DNA of 64,000 bases, taken from DAOSEC01 sp035362935 (GTDB lineage: Bacteria; Bacillota_I; Bacilli_A; ML615J-28; CAG-313). The position numbers were made by a program, and so were the translations under genes. The notes beneath the pieces were generated by a model that was not told the DNA's origin, did not search any database, and saw only the letters and a list, made by a program, of their open reading frames with translations. Positions 26,048-34,849 of the stretch are shown here, piece after piece; positions within the stretch are counted from its first letter, which is position 1, and each line of letters begins with the position of its first letter. The stretch spans positions 1-64,000 of the forward strand of contig DAOSEC010000004.1 in assembly GCA_035362935.1 (NCBI GenBank). Direction: 5' to 3'.

Positions 26048-26725
26048 TTAAAAGAATAGGGTGATTAATGTTGTTGCTACACCACTTACTACCAGTGCTA
26101 TCCCTGATATTGCCCCTGCTGTAGCATCAATTTCCAATGCTTTAGCTGTACCTACAGCGTGTGCGGTTGTTCCTAGACCCATTCCAATGATTCTTGGGTC
26201 TTTGATTTTCAAAACTTTAATCATCATTGGTATAATCACAGCACCCAATACTGCAGTCAAAACAACCACAGCAACTGTAATTGCTCGTATACCTCCAAGC
26301 CTACTTGAAATCTCAACAGCAATCGGAGTTGTTGATGATTTTGGAATCAACGAACTAATTAGTTCTTGATCCAAACCAAACAGTGGTCCTAAGATTAGGA
26401 TTGAAGTTACCGAAGTTAATGCACCAACAACAGAACCTACTAATATAACCAACCAATTTTTTTTAATTAGATCAATTTGTTTCGCAATTGGAATTGCTAA
26501 ACTAACAATCAATGGACCTAAAAATACGTTGATTCCACTTAAGTCTGTTAAAAAAGACGACAAATCAATTTTTGCAATTTGAATGTATACAATAAGTAAG
26601 ATTGTTGCGACCATTAATGGATTAAACAAAGGTAACTTCGTTTTCTTGTACAAATACCCACCTAATAAATAAAATAGCATGGCAAGCATAATCCCAAAAG
26701 CTTGAGAAGATAAAATATCATTCAT
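26048..26725 (-). CDS. lrgB: LrgB/CidB-family membrane protein
   Basis: About 225 residues and strongly hydrophobic (around six to seven membrane segments). Family motifs are FLGPLIVSLAIPIAKQ, SLIPKSSTTPIAVEIS and GLGTTAHAVGTAKALE. LrgB pairs with LrgA; in other bacteria such pairs affect autolysis or transport pyruvate (B. subtilis PftAB, S. mutans LrgAB). Given pyruvate-producing fermentation genes here, a pyruvate role is attractive but inferred. ATG 26725 has AGAGGTGA upstream and overlaps lrgA by 8 bp. Confidence 0.88.
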   Translation of the reverse strand: MNDILSSQAFGIMLAMLFYLLGGYLYKKTKLPLFNPLMVATILLIVYIQIAKIDLSSFLTDLSGINVFLGPLIVSLAIPIAKQIDLIKKNWLVILVGSVVGALTSVTSILILGPLFGLDQELISSLIPKSSTTPIAVEISSRLGGIRAITVAVVVLTAVLGAVIIPMMIKVLKIKDPRIIGMGLGTTAHAVGTAKALEIDATAGAISGIALVVSGVATTLITLFF

Positions 26726-27113
26726 GAGATTCACCTCTGTTTGCCTGTGCTTTGGATTGTAAATGAATTACTAGTTTTACTGAATAAGTTACTGCGAAAA
26801 AACTAACAATCAAACTAATGATGCTTATGATGATGATTTTTAAAAATGTAGACTGCAATATACTAAGATATTCCATAACGGAAACCGCAGCCGGTATGAA
26901 AAAAAATGCCATATTGTTGGTTAAAAATGTTCCAACTTCCTCAACATCATCTTTTTTAATTCGTTTTGTAATCAAAAAGATGAGAAGTAAAATCATCCCT
27001 ATAATAGTTCCTGGAATGAACAAATGACGAAAAACTTGTTGAACCAAATATGACAATGCTTCCCCTATCACATAAAATAATAAAATAATAAATATTTGTT
27101 TAATGATTTTCAT
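26718..27113 (-). CDS. lrgA: LrgA/CidA-family holin-like membrane protein
   Basis: 131 residues with four predicted membrane helices. FIPGTIIGMILLLIFLI and NNMAFFFIPAAVSVMEYL match the conserved holin-like core of the LrgA/CidA family. It precedes lrgB in the usual order. An extended -10 and an AGAGGGAT ribosome site lie just upstream. No LytTR or LysR regulator is adjacent, unlike many lrg/cid loci. Confidence 0.87.
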   Translation of the reverse strand: MKIIKQIFIILLFYVIGEALSYLVQQVFRHLFIPGTIIGMILLLIFLITKRIKKDDVEEVGTFLTNNMAFFFIPAAVSVMEYLSILQSTFLKIIIISIISLIVSFFAVTYSVKLVIHLQSKAQANRGESHE

Positions 27114-27135
27114 ATTATCCCTCTTTACATATTGT

Positions 27136-27144
27136 ATTATAACA
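27136..27144 (-). promoter_or_regulatory. Extended -10 promoter of lrgAB
   Basis: TGTTATAAT on the minus strand about 23 bp before lrgA; no clear -35. Confidence 0.58.
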
Positions 27145-27236
27145 TAATTACATAATTTTTGTTATTGGATACTCATAAAAGTGTTTTCATTGCTTTACCT
27201 AAATTTCCTATTTAGTGTCTCTACAATGACCAAATG

Positions 27237-27266
27237 AAAAAACAACTCATATTTCTATGAGTTGTT
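27237..27266 (-). terminator. Terminator of the priA-fmt-sdaA-rlmCD operon
   Basis: AACAACTCAT (27241-27250) pairs with 27257-27266, loop of 6; the minus strand runs into TTTTTT. It overlaps the rlmCD stop. Confidence 0.85.
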
Positions 27267-28670
27267 TTGTTGTTTTACAAAAACAGAAACAGTTTCAATA
27301 TGTGTAGTAAATGGAAACATGTCTACTGGAGTTGTTTCTTTCAGTTCATATCCGCTATCAACTAGAATTCTTGCATCTCTTGCGAAAGTTGCGACATCAC
27401 AACTGATGTAAACAACCTTTTTAATTCCAAGTTCTACAATCGCATCAAGCAATATTTTATCGCATCCTTTTCGTGGGGGATCTATAAAAATAACATCCAC
27501 TTGAAGTTGTTCTTTTTTCCACTTAAGTATTTGTTCTTCGCTTTTTCCAACAACAAAGGATATATTTCTTACATTATTTAAGTAAGCATTTTTCCGTGCG
27601 TTGGCAATCGCTGATTTTACCATTTCCACTCCATAAACAAATTTTGCTTTTTGACTCGCGATTAATCCGATGGTTCCAATTCCACAATAAGCATCTATCA
27701 CGACCTCATCTCCTGATAACTCTGCATACTCAATTGCTTTTGTATATAGTTTCTCAGTTTGACTATGATTGACTTGGTAGAACGATTCTGGAGAAATTTC
27801 AAATTGTAAGCCACAAAGTTCATCAATTATAATACCATCACCATAGATTGTAATAAATTGTTCACCAAGGATTGTATTTGTATCCTTATTGTTTACATTA
27901 ATAACAATGGTTCGAATCATCGGATAGCGATGAGTTAATTTGAGAACGATGTCATTTTGTTCTTTGATCTGCTCTTTCGTTAGCACCAATATTACCATAT
28001 ACTCGTTGTATTTTTCGCTATGACGAACTAGCACATGACGAATAATTCCTTTGTTTGTTTCTTCATTATAGCCTAATATTTTATATTCATTACATAAATT
28101 TCGTATAAATTTTACAATTTCAGTGGCAGTCTCGGTTTGAATATAACAGGTTTCAAGTGGTTGAATGATATGAGTGCGTTGCTTGTAAAATCCACAAATT
28201 ACTTTCCCAAAGCCGTTATCACCAAACGGAACAGAGACTTTGTTTCGATATCCCACTCTTTCTTCCATCCCAATGACATTTTTTACCTTAGGTTCTTCGA
28301 ACTTACCAATGCGTTTTAGTGTCTCTTTTACAAGACTTTTCTTATAAGCAAGTTCACCTTCGTAATTAATGTGCATCATATTACATCCACCACATTGATA
28401 ATAAACATCGCAAACTGGTTTTACTCGACGTTCGCTAGGTTTTGACATTCGAACGATTGTTCCATACCCATGCTTTTTGTCTGCTTTAATTAAGCGAATA
28501 ACCGCCTTTTCTCCAACAAGCGCATCAAATACAAACACTGGGTAGTTACCAATTCGGCCAACTCCTAGTCCCTCATGGGTCATAGATGTAAACTCAACAT
28601 TGTAAAGTTCATTCTTTTTTATGACAATTTCTTCTTCGGGTTTCATATTACTTTTTTCTTCTAATTTCAT
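27255..28670 (-). CDS. rlmCD: 23S rRNA (uracil-5-)-methyltransferase, RlmCD/RumA type
   Basis: 471 residues. An N-terminal TRAM domain (NVEFTSMTHEGLGVGRI) is followed by Fe-S cysteines in CDVYYQCGGCNM plus a later Cys, then the SAM domain: DAYCGIGTIGLIASQ, FIDPPRKGCD, and the nucleophile in VYISCDVATFARD. It methylates uracils in 23S rRNA; in Bacillus one such enzyme makes both m5U747 and m5U1939, but the exact position here is inferred. It follows sdaA by 1 bp as the last gene of its operon. Confidence 0.9.
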   Translation of the reverse strand: MKLEEKSNMKPEEEIVIKKNELYNVEFTSMTHEGLGVGRIGNYPVFVFDALVGEKAVIRLIKADKKHGYGTIVRMSKPSERRVKPVCDVYYQCGGCNMMHINYEGELAYKKSLVKETLKRIGKFEEPKVKNVIGMEERVGYRNKVSVPFGDNGFGKVICGFYKQRTHIIQPLETCYIQTETATEIVKFIRNLCNEYKILGYNEETNKGIIRHVLVRHSEKYNEYMVILVLTKEQIKEQNDIVLKLTHRYPMIRTIVINVNNKDTNTILGEQFITIYGDGIIIDELCGLQFEISPESFYQVNHSQTEKLYTKAIEYAELSGDEVVIDAYCGIGTIGLIASQKAKFVYGVEMVKSAIANARKNAYLNNVRNISFVVGKSEEQILKWKKEQLQVDVIFIDPPRKGCDKILLDAIVELGIKKVVYISCDVATFARDARILVDSGYELKETTPVDMFPFTTHIETVSVFVKQQNNS

Positions 28671-28671
28671 A

Positions 28672-29877
28672 CTAACCTCTTTTCTTTTGTTTTACTTTTT
28701 TTAGTGCTAAACCACCTAAAGCAGTTTCCCTATATTTTTCATTGAGATCTTTTCCAGTTTCGTTGAGTGCATCAATTACGGAATCTAACATCATATAATG
28801 TTGACCATCGGTTAGTAATGCATATTCAGCAGAATCAATTGCTCTTCTAGACGACATTGCATTTCGCTCAATACATGGTATTTGAACATAACCCAAAATA
28901 GGGTCACATGTCATACCTAAGTGATGTTCTAAACCAATCTCAGCAGCGTATTCTATTTGATGCAAACTTCCACCTTTGATATGAGCAGCCATTGCTGCTG
29001 CCATACTACAAGCAGTTCCCACTTCTCCTTGACAACCAACTTCCGCTCCGGAGATTGATGCATTGTGCTTCACTAAGTTACCTATCAACCCACCTACAAG
29101 CAACCCTTCTACAAGTTTTGACATAGGTGTTTCATTGATTTTATAAAATTTGTATAACACACTAGGAACAACACCACTTGAGCCACATGTTGGTGCGGTC
29201 ACTACCGTACCTCCACTGGCATTTTCTTCACTTGTTGCGAGTGCAGCAGCATAAATCAGTGCATTCATGTTATTGGACTCAAGATATTGGTTATAAAATG
29301 TTTTTGCGCGGCGTTGGAGGTGAAGGTCCCCTGGTAAATCCGCTTCTTCTTTGAGGCCTTTTTCAATGGTTAAGAACATTTGTTTGATGATTTGTTTTCC
29401 AAATTCTATAATATCTTTGCCTTCGCATTCTACGACATATTCATACAGGCTTATATGCTTTTCTTCACAATAATGTAGAATTTCTTCCATCGTTTTATGA
29501 GGGTAGGTATTTAAGTCTCCACGTCTTGATTCATTCAGTTCTTTTAAAGAACCTCCTCCAACACTAAAGACCAACCACTCATCTATAAGATCTGATGACT
29601 CGTTATATGCAAAAAACTTTAGTCCATTGGTATGATATTGATATGTTTTTTCTGGGAGAAATAACACATTTGTTCGCTCATTTCCTAGTGTTTTTGCAAC
29701 AATATAATCGGTTAAATGTCCTTTCCCTGTTGAGGCCAAACTTCCATATAACTCCACTTGAAAATGATGCGCATTCGAGTTGCGTTTCAAAAATGTTTCG
29801 GCTGCTTTTTTTGGTCCCATAGTGTGTGAGCTTGATGGGCCACTCCCTATCGTATAGAGATTTCTAATTGTGTCCAT
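28672..29877 (-). CDS. sdaA: L-serine dehydratase, iron-sulfur type, single chain
   Basis: 401 residues, the single-chain form joining beta and alpha domains. IGSGPSSSHTMGPKKAAE starts the beta domain; the alpha domain has TAPTCGSSGVVPS, GCQGEVGTACSMAAA and MTCDPILGYVQIPCIERN, whose cysteines hold a [4Fe-4S] cluster. It converts L-serine to pyruvate and ammonia, another amino acid to pyruvate route beside the glutamate pathway. Oxygen-sensitive enzymes of this class fit an anaerobe. It sits between the PgpA-like gene and rlmCD. Confidence 0.94.
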   Translation of the reverse strand: MDTIRNLYTIGSGPSSSHTMGPKKAAETFLKRNSNAHHFQVELYGSLASTGKGHLTDYIVAKTLGNERTNVLFLPEKTYQYHTNGLKFFAYNESSDLIDEWLVFSVGGGSLKELNESRRGDLNTYPHKTMEEILHYCEEKHISLYEYVVECEGKDIIEFGKQIIKQMFLTIEKGLKEEADLPGDLHLQRRAKTFYNQYLESNNMNALIYAAALATSEENASGGTVVTAPTCGSSGVVPSVLYKFYKINETPMSKLVEGLLVGGLIGNLVKHNASISGAEVGCQGEVGTACSMAAAMAAHIKGGSLHQIEYAAEIGLEHHLGMTCDPILGYVQIPCIERNAMSSRRAIDSAEYALLTDGQHYMMLDSVIDALNETGKDLNEKYRETALGGLALKKVKQKKRG

Positions 29878-29909
29878 GTAATATTATTTCCTCAAACTTC
29901 TCTTTATAT

Positions 29910-30473
29910 TTATATATCAAACTGTATTGTTTCAAAATGAGGATCTTTAAATGCCTCGTTTTCGCTCATGATTTGAGCTACTCGTGTGGATGCAGCTGCA
30001 GCTAATGCTCCAACGATATCATCCATAAATGTATGACATTTTCCAGTATTACTAGATTGTTTTCCATCGCTATTAAGTCTAGCAACAACACCTGGTTTAT
30101 TGACATCAATATCACCAAAATTTGTTTGACCAATTGCTCCATATAGTCGTGCGATATCTAGACCCAATACTTCATCAATGCCAAACACACCAAGGTCATA
30201 CTTCAAAATATCTTGAATTGGTCCACGGAACAATCCTTCCTCTGCCATACGATCAATTTCTGCCGCTAGTTGAATATGATGAAAAATATCACGAAAAGTC
30301 AGAATTTTTTCAACACTTTCGATGCATAATTTCATTTCAATGTTCTTATTATATCTTGCTTGTTGATTAAAGGCGATTTCTGCAATCTCTTTGATGGTTA
30401 CTCCTCGTTGTAATAAAACATCACGATTCAAAGCAAACATTTCTTCTCGGTTATAATAAAGTTTTGGTTTCAT
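29910..30473 (-). CDS. Phosphatidylglycerophosphatase A-related protein (YutG-like)
   Basis: 187 residues. The C-terminal two thirds match the PgpA-like domain: FGIDEVLGLDIARLYGAIGQTN and CHTFMDDIVGALAAAAS. The N-terminal ~40 residues (NREEMFALNRDVLLQRGVT) are typical of the soluble YutG-type subgroup. No membrane segments are evident. The role in phospholipid synthesis is assumed from family membership and is uncertain. It starts 1 bp after fmt. Confidence 0.78.
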   Translation of the reverse strand: MKPKLYYNREEMFALNRDVLLQRGVTIKEIAEIAFNQQARYNKNIEMKLCIESVEKILTFRDIFHHIQLAAEIDRMAEEGLFRGPIQDILKYDLGVFGIDEVLGLDIARLYGAIGQTNFGDIDVNKPGVVARLNSDGKQSSNTGKCHTFMDDIVGALAAAASTRVAQIMSENEAFKDPHFETIQFDI

Positions 30474-30474
30474 A

Positions 30475-31410
30475 CTAGATACCTACCTTTTCTATTCTTT
30501 TTAATATTTGTTTTCCGTTACCATTTAAAAAATCTTTTACTGACATTCTATTTTTACCTTGAGGTTTGATGGTCAGTATTTCTATTGCTGTTTGATTCCC
30601 ACATGCAACAATAAAACTTTCTTTAGTAATATCTACAATACTTCCTGCAGTTAAGTTGTGAGTCCTGTTAGAAACCTTAGCTTCATATACTTTTATCACA
30701 TTACCTTCTATTAAGGTATAAGCGCCAGGGTTAGGATTATAGGCTCTAATGTGGTTTCTAACTTGAATAGCCTCTTCGGAAAAATCAAGTAGCTCTTCTT
30801 CCTTGGTCACATTATATGCAAAGGTTGCTTGACTGTGATCCTGTGGAATTGCATAACTTTTGCCTTGATCTAAATCATCTAATACCTTTAACACTAAGCG
30901 AGTACCTAATACACTGAGTTTCTCAAACAAGTCACCGCATGTATCACTATCAAGTATAGGGAGTTTGTCCATGGCTAATATATCTCCTGCATCCATCTTT
31001 CGTTCCATATAGATGATTGAGACCCCTGTCTCACTACATCCATCTTTGATTGCCTGATGAATGGGAGCTCCACCGCGATATTTTGGTAGGAGTGATGCAT
31101 GTACGTTAATCGCCTTATACTTATGATGATTAATAAGATCCATATTAACAAATTGTCCATACGCAGCTGTCACAATAATATCAGCATTTAATTTTACAAG
31201 TGCTTCATATTCATCTTTTATTCGATTTGGTTGAAATAAAGGAACTTGATGGGTTACCGCCCATTGTTTAACCGGTGATGAAAGTAGTTCTTTTTTTCTT
31301 CCAACTGGTTTATCTGGTTGGGTCACAACACCAACAATATCGTGTTTGCTAGCCAGGCCATTTAAAATTGTTACACTGAACTCTGGTGTTCCCATGAACA
31401 GTATTCTCAT
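30475..31410 (-). CDS. fmt: Methionyl-tRNA formyltransferase
   Basis: About 311 residues. It formylates initiator Met-tRNA using 10-formyl-THF. RILFMGTPEFSVTILNGL opens the formyltransferase domain; INVHASLLPKYRGGAPIHQAI contains the catalytic Asn-His; the C-terminal domain follows from ~residue 205. ATG 31410 is preferred over the GTG/ATG codons 6-9 bp earlier because AGAGTG provides the ribosome site. It follows priA by 15 bp. The usual neighbour def is absent from this operon. Confidence 0.94.
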   Translation of the reverse strand: MRILFMGTPEFSVTILNGLASKHDIVGVVTQPDKPVGRKKELLSSPVKQWAVTHQVPLFQPNRIKDEYEALVKLNADIIVTAAYGQFVNMDLINHHKYKAINVHASLLPKYRGGAPIHQAIKDGCSETGVSIIYMERKMDAGDILAMDKLPILDSDTCGDLFEKLSVLGTRLVLKVLDDLDQGKSYAIPQDHSQATFAYNVTKEEELLDFSEEAIQVRNHIRAYNPNPGAYTLIEGNVIKVYEAKVSNRTHNLTAGSIVDITKESFIVACGNQTAIEILTIKPQGKNRMSVKDFLNGNGKQILKRIEKVGI

Positions 31411-31425
31411 ACACATCACTCTTTT

Positions 31426-33750
31426 CTATGATAATGAAATTGGATATCTCTCAAAATATATTTCGTACTTGCTTGTTTGAAATTCTTGATAAATAATAGA
31501 GTAAAGTTGATCAACTGATGCATCAGGATGAAGTTTTATAATCAACTGAACTGCATTAATTTTGTCATTCACTGTTGGACCAAGAATTTGCTTTTCAACT
31601 TTTATCGAAGCATATAATGTTTTTTTAATGCTGTTAGCTACTTTAAACGTTTCTTTGTATGGTCCCTTAATGACAACTCTATGCACTTTCGAAAACGGTG
31701 GATAAAATCCGTCGTTTCTATATTGATATTCTTTTTCTATGAATTCAAGATGGTTTTTTGTGCAAGCCGAATTTATCACGAAATGATTGCTTTCATATGC
31801 TTGAATTAGACACAAACTATTCGTTTTTGATTCGAGTTTTGAAACGGCTTGTGAAATCATTTGGTACGTCAACTCTCGCGATTTGTAATCTGGTAGTGAA
31901 AGCATAAAATCAGCAGACAATATTGCGATTAATGATATACTATCATATGTTAATAGTCTGATTAAGACTTCTGTACCAATGATAATGTCCACATCTTGCT
32001 CTTCAATTCTCCGTAGCACCTCAATATATGATTGACTAGACTTATTTAAATCACCATCTACTCTCAAGATGGATGCATTTGGATACTGTTCTCTTAGTTT
32101 CTCTTCAAGTTGCTCCAATCCATATCCCATTTGTCTGATGTATGTGCTTTGACATTTTGGGCAATGATTTGGATATGCTTCTTTGTACGTACAATATCCG
32201 CACTCTAATTGATTATTGTGTTTCGAGTATTTTAAGGATACTTTACATTTTGGACATTTAATAACATGTCCACACATTCTACAAATGACAAACTGTGAAT
32301 ATCCTTTATGATTTAAAATAATAACTGTCTGTTCTTTCTTTACAAGACGATTTGATATTTCTTCTTGTAACGGTGTTGATAACACGCTGCGGTTACCCTC
32401 TTTTAATTCCTGTTTCATATCAACAACACTAATCCGAGGTAGCTTTGAGCGAGATGCTTCATATAGTCGATACTCCCCACGAAGTGCTTTTTCGTATCGC
32501 TCAATGGATGGAGAAATCGAACTCATAATAAAAGGTATGTTGGATTTTATGGATCGATGCACTAACACATCGAGTAAGTGATATCTTGGTGATTGATCAG
32601 AAATATAATTAAGACTTTCTTCACCATCAACAATGATTAGATCAAAAGGTTCAATTGGTAGGAATCCAGCTTTTTTTGTTCCAATTGCAATGTCAATCGT
32701 ACCATCCACTAGTTGTCGATAAGCATCATAATATTCACCCTTAGAAATAGAACTATCAAACAAACCAATGTTAGCTACAAATCGACTAGAAAACAACATA
32801 TAATATTGTGTTACCAACAAAAAGTTTGGAACTATAAATAGAACTTTTTTTTGTTGTTGCAGTTGTTTACCGATAATGTCTAAGTATGAAGAAGTAGCTT
32901 GTTTATTATTTGAAAAATGACAAAACAATGGTTTGTTTGGCGTTTGATTTAAATAACTCAATAGTTTGTTACTTTCATCTACGATATGTTTTTTCGTATG
33001 ATACGAGTTGGTTCGTTGATTGCGAAACACTTCTTCTTGGATATGATCAAAATATCCTAAATCTATTAATGACTTAATCATGTAATTCGAACAATCTGCT
33101 ATTTCACAAAGTTCTTGTACTGTCAAAAATATGTCTTGTTGTAGTAATGCATATAATATATCACGTTTACGAACATTTCTTATCTCGATAAAGTCGGAGT
33201 CAAAATATCCTTGCTTGATTCTATATTTATCAATTTTTTTAATTCCACCTTGTGCTTTAGCAACATAAACAATCTCAAGGTGATTTTGATCAAGTGCTTT
33301 TTTAATTTTTCGATGCAGTGGAAAAAAGTTGTTATCGTATCGTAATCTCTTTTTCCCACCAAAGGCTATAGCCAGTTCCGCATCCAATGACTCATAGTGA
33401 TTCACTTGAATAAATTTATCTGTTCTTCCTTTTAAACTATCTGGAATCATTAAGTTTAGACATGAAATCATTAAACTCGTAGTAGTTTTATTAATATGCT
33501 TAGCAAGTTCTAATTGTTCTTCTGTAATAATTGGAGAGTAATCGAGTAGATCTGTAATGTCTTTTGATTCACCATCGAAGCATTTATCTTGATAAACTTC
33601 TAAAACAAACCCAAAAATCTCTCTAACACCAAATGAGACAATCACTCTTGCTCCTGGTTTTACAAAGTTTTCAAATTGAGATGGGATGCGATATTCAAAC
33701 TCTGTATCAACATGACTTGATGATACATCAACGACTACTTTTGCATACAT
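31426..33750 (-). CDS. priA: PriA-like primosomal protein with degenerate helicase motifs
   Basis: 774 residues, homologous over the full length of PriA. The N-terminal 3'-DNA-binding domain (YAKVVVDVSSSHVDTEFEYRI), the eight zinc cysteines (490, 493, 499, 502, 517, 520, 530, 533) and the C-terminal domain (YRNDGFYPPFSKVHRVVI) are kept. But the Walker A loop expected near residues 276-287 reads CHFSNNKQATSS without GxGKT; the DEEH box reads DGEE (375-378); motif V (GTEVLIRLL) lost its KG; and motif VI (QMISQAVSKLESK) lost the arginine finger. It probably binds forks and loads partners without unwinding. Confidence 0.9.
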   Translation of the reverse strand: MYAKVVVDVSSSHVDTEFEYRIPSQFENFVKPGARVIVSFGVREIFGFVLEVYQDKCFDGESKDITDLLDYSPIITEEQLELAKHINKTTTSLMISCLNLMIPDSLKGRTDKFIQVNHYESLDAELAIAFGGKKRLRYDNNFFPLHRKIKKALDQNHLEIVYVAKAQGGIKKIDKYRIKQGYFDSDFIEIRNVRKRDILYALLQQDIFLTVQELCEIADCSNYMIKSLIDLGYFDHIQEEVFRNQRTNSYHTKKHIVDESNKLLSYLNQTPNKPLFCHFSNNKQATSSYLDIIGKQLQQQKKVLFIVPNFLLVTQYYMLFSSRFVANIGLFDSSISKGEYYDAYRQLVDGTIDIAIGTKKAGFLPIEPFDLIIVDGEESLNYISDQSPRYHLLDVLVHRSIKSNIPFIMSSISPSIERYEKALRGEYRLYEASRSKLPRISVVDMKQELKEGNRSVLSTPLQEEISNRLVKKEQTVIILNHKGYSQFVICRMCGHVIKCPKCKVSLKYSKHNNQLECGYCTYKEAYPNHCPKCQSTYIRQMGYGLEQLEEKLREQYPNASILRVDGDLNKSSQSYIEVLRRIEEQDVDIIIGTEVLIRLLTYDSISLIAILSADFMLSLPDYKSRELTYQMISQAVSKLESKTNSLCLIQAYESNHFVINSACTKNHLEFIEKEYQYRNDGFYPPFSKVHRVVIKGPYKETFKVANSIKKTLYASIKVEKQILGPTVNDKINAVQLIIKLHPDASVDQLYSIIYQEFQTSKYEIYFERYPISLS

Positions 33751-33771
33751 AACATCACTCCAAGTATAATA

Positions 33772-33800
33772 ATTATATCATAATTAAAGTTAAATTACAA
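33772..33800 (-). promoter_or_regulatory. Promoter of priA
   Basis: TTGTAA (33795-33800) and TATAAT (33772-33777), 17 bp apart on the minus strand, with TGA before the -10. It starts the priA-fmt-pgpA-like-sdaA-rlmCD transcript downstream of the rpoZ terminator. Confidence 0.7.
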
Positions 33801-33815
33801 AATAAGATTAAAAGT

Positions 33816-33840
33816 AAAAAAGTCAGTAAAACTGACTTTT
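33816..33840 (-). terminator. Terminator of gmk-rpoZ
   Basis: AAAAGTCAGT (33818-33827) and ACTGACTTTT (33831-33840) form a stem followed by T residues on the minus strand; it abuts the rpoZ stop. Confidence 0.82.
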
Positions 33841-34054
33841 AAAGTACTTGTATTTTTCCAGCTAGAATTTCTTCTAACGCTTTACCTATGCTTTTTTTAC
33901 TTCTTGGCTTTTCCAAAGCACAGTCATTTTTTTCATCAATTTCTCTAGCTCGTTTCGCTGCTGCGATGACAAGTTTATATTTTGATGAAGTGATTCCAGA
34001 AAATTGATCAATAGAAGGATATCTCATACCTTCATTTTGATTTTCTTCAAACAT
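33839..34054 (-). CDS. rpoZ: RNA polymerase omega subunit
   Basis: 71 residues. MRYPSIDQFSGITSSKYKLVIAAAKRAREI is the conserved omega core, followed by RSKKSIGKALEEILAGKI. Omega assists folding and assembly of the beta-prime subunit. It is coupled to gmk by a TAATG stop-start, with GGGGGT inside the gmk end as ribosome site. The gmk-rpoZ pair is conserved in Bacillota. Confidence 0.93.
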   Translation of the reverse strand: MFEENQNEGMRYPSIDQFSGITSSKYKLVIAAAKRAREIDEKNDCALEKPRSKKSIGKALEEILAGKIQVL

Positions 34055-34674
34055 TATTTTACCCCCATTATTTCTTGATACTTATAGATTGAACGTTCTG
34101 TTTTTGCGTGCTCTGCACGAATAATAGCCATAATTCTATCTGCTGCATTATGAACTTCATCATTAATAACTATATAATCATAACGATGTGCTAAGCCTAT
34201 TTCACGGAGTGCTTTATCCATTCTCTGATGAATTACATCTAGACTGTCTGTGCCACGATGAATTAGTCGATTTTCTAAGTCTTTCATCGAAGGAGGACCA
34301 ATAAAGATAAATACCGCATCTGGCATTTTTTGTTTTACTTGTAGTGCACCTTGAACTTCAATCTCCAATACAACTTCTTTTCCTTTGTTTAGTTGATCTT
34401 CAATTTTATCTAATGGCGTACCATAATAGTGACCAACGAATTCTGCCCACTCTAAAAAACCATTTTCTTTGATTCTATGTTCAAACTCATCCTTTGTAAC
34501 AAAGAAGTAGTCTTTTCCGTTAACTTCTCCTGGACGAATTGGTCGAGTGGTCATGGACACTGAGTAAACCAGGTCATGACCTGTCATTTCAAATAGTGCT
34601 TTTCTTACGGTTCCTTTTCCAACTCCAGAGGGACCGGATATCACGATTAATAAGCCACGCTCATTTAGTTTCAT
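34054..34674 (-). CDS. gmk: Guanylate kinase
   Basis: 206 residues. The phosphate loop is SGPSGVGKGTVRKAL; GMP-binding motifs are SVSMTTRPIRPGEVNGKDYFF and FLEWAEFVGHYYGTP. It phosphorylates GMP to GDP. A promoter with a 17-bp spacer lies just upstream, divergent from rqcH. Confidence 0.96.
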   Translation of the reverse strand: MKLNERGLLIVISGPSGVGKGTVRKALFEMTGHDLVYSVSMTTRPIRPGEVNGKDYFFVTKDEFEHRIKENGFLEWAEFVGHYYGTPLDKIEDQLNKGKEVVLEIEVQGALQVKQKMPDAVFIFIGPPSMKDLENRLIHRGTDSLDVIHQRMDKALREIGLAHRYDYIVINDEVHNAADRIMAIIRAEHAKTERSIYKYQEIMGVK

Positions 34675-34698
34675 TTCAACACTCCTGCTATTTACTTA

Positions 34699-34727
34699 AT
34701 TATACCTTAGCCATAGTGAAAAATCAA
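34699..34727 (-). promoter_or_regulatory. Promoter of gmk-rpoZ
   Basis: TTGATT (34722-34727) and TATAAT (34699-34704) with a 17-bp spacer on the minus strand; transcription runs into gmk after about 20 bases. Confidence 0.72.
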
Positions 34728-34816
34728 CTTTTTTTCAGTTTTTATATGCGTTTTCATTTTGGGGATTAAATTACCAAGTTTATAACATGAATTTTCTACT
34801 CCTGTAACATTACTTG

Positions 34817-34825
34817 TGTTATAAT
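34817..34825 (+). promoter_or_regulatory. Extended -10 promoter of rqcH
   Basis: TGTTATAAT ends 24 bp before the rqcH ATG; no good -35. The strong ribosome site AAGGAGGTGA (34836-34845) follows. Confidence 0.6.
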
Positions 34826-34849
34826 ACTAATATTGAAGGAGGTGAGATA

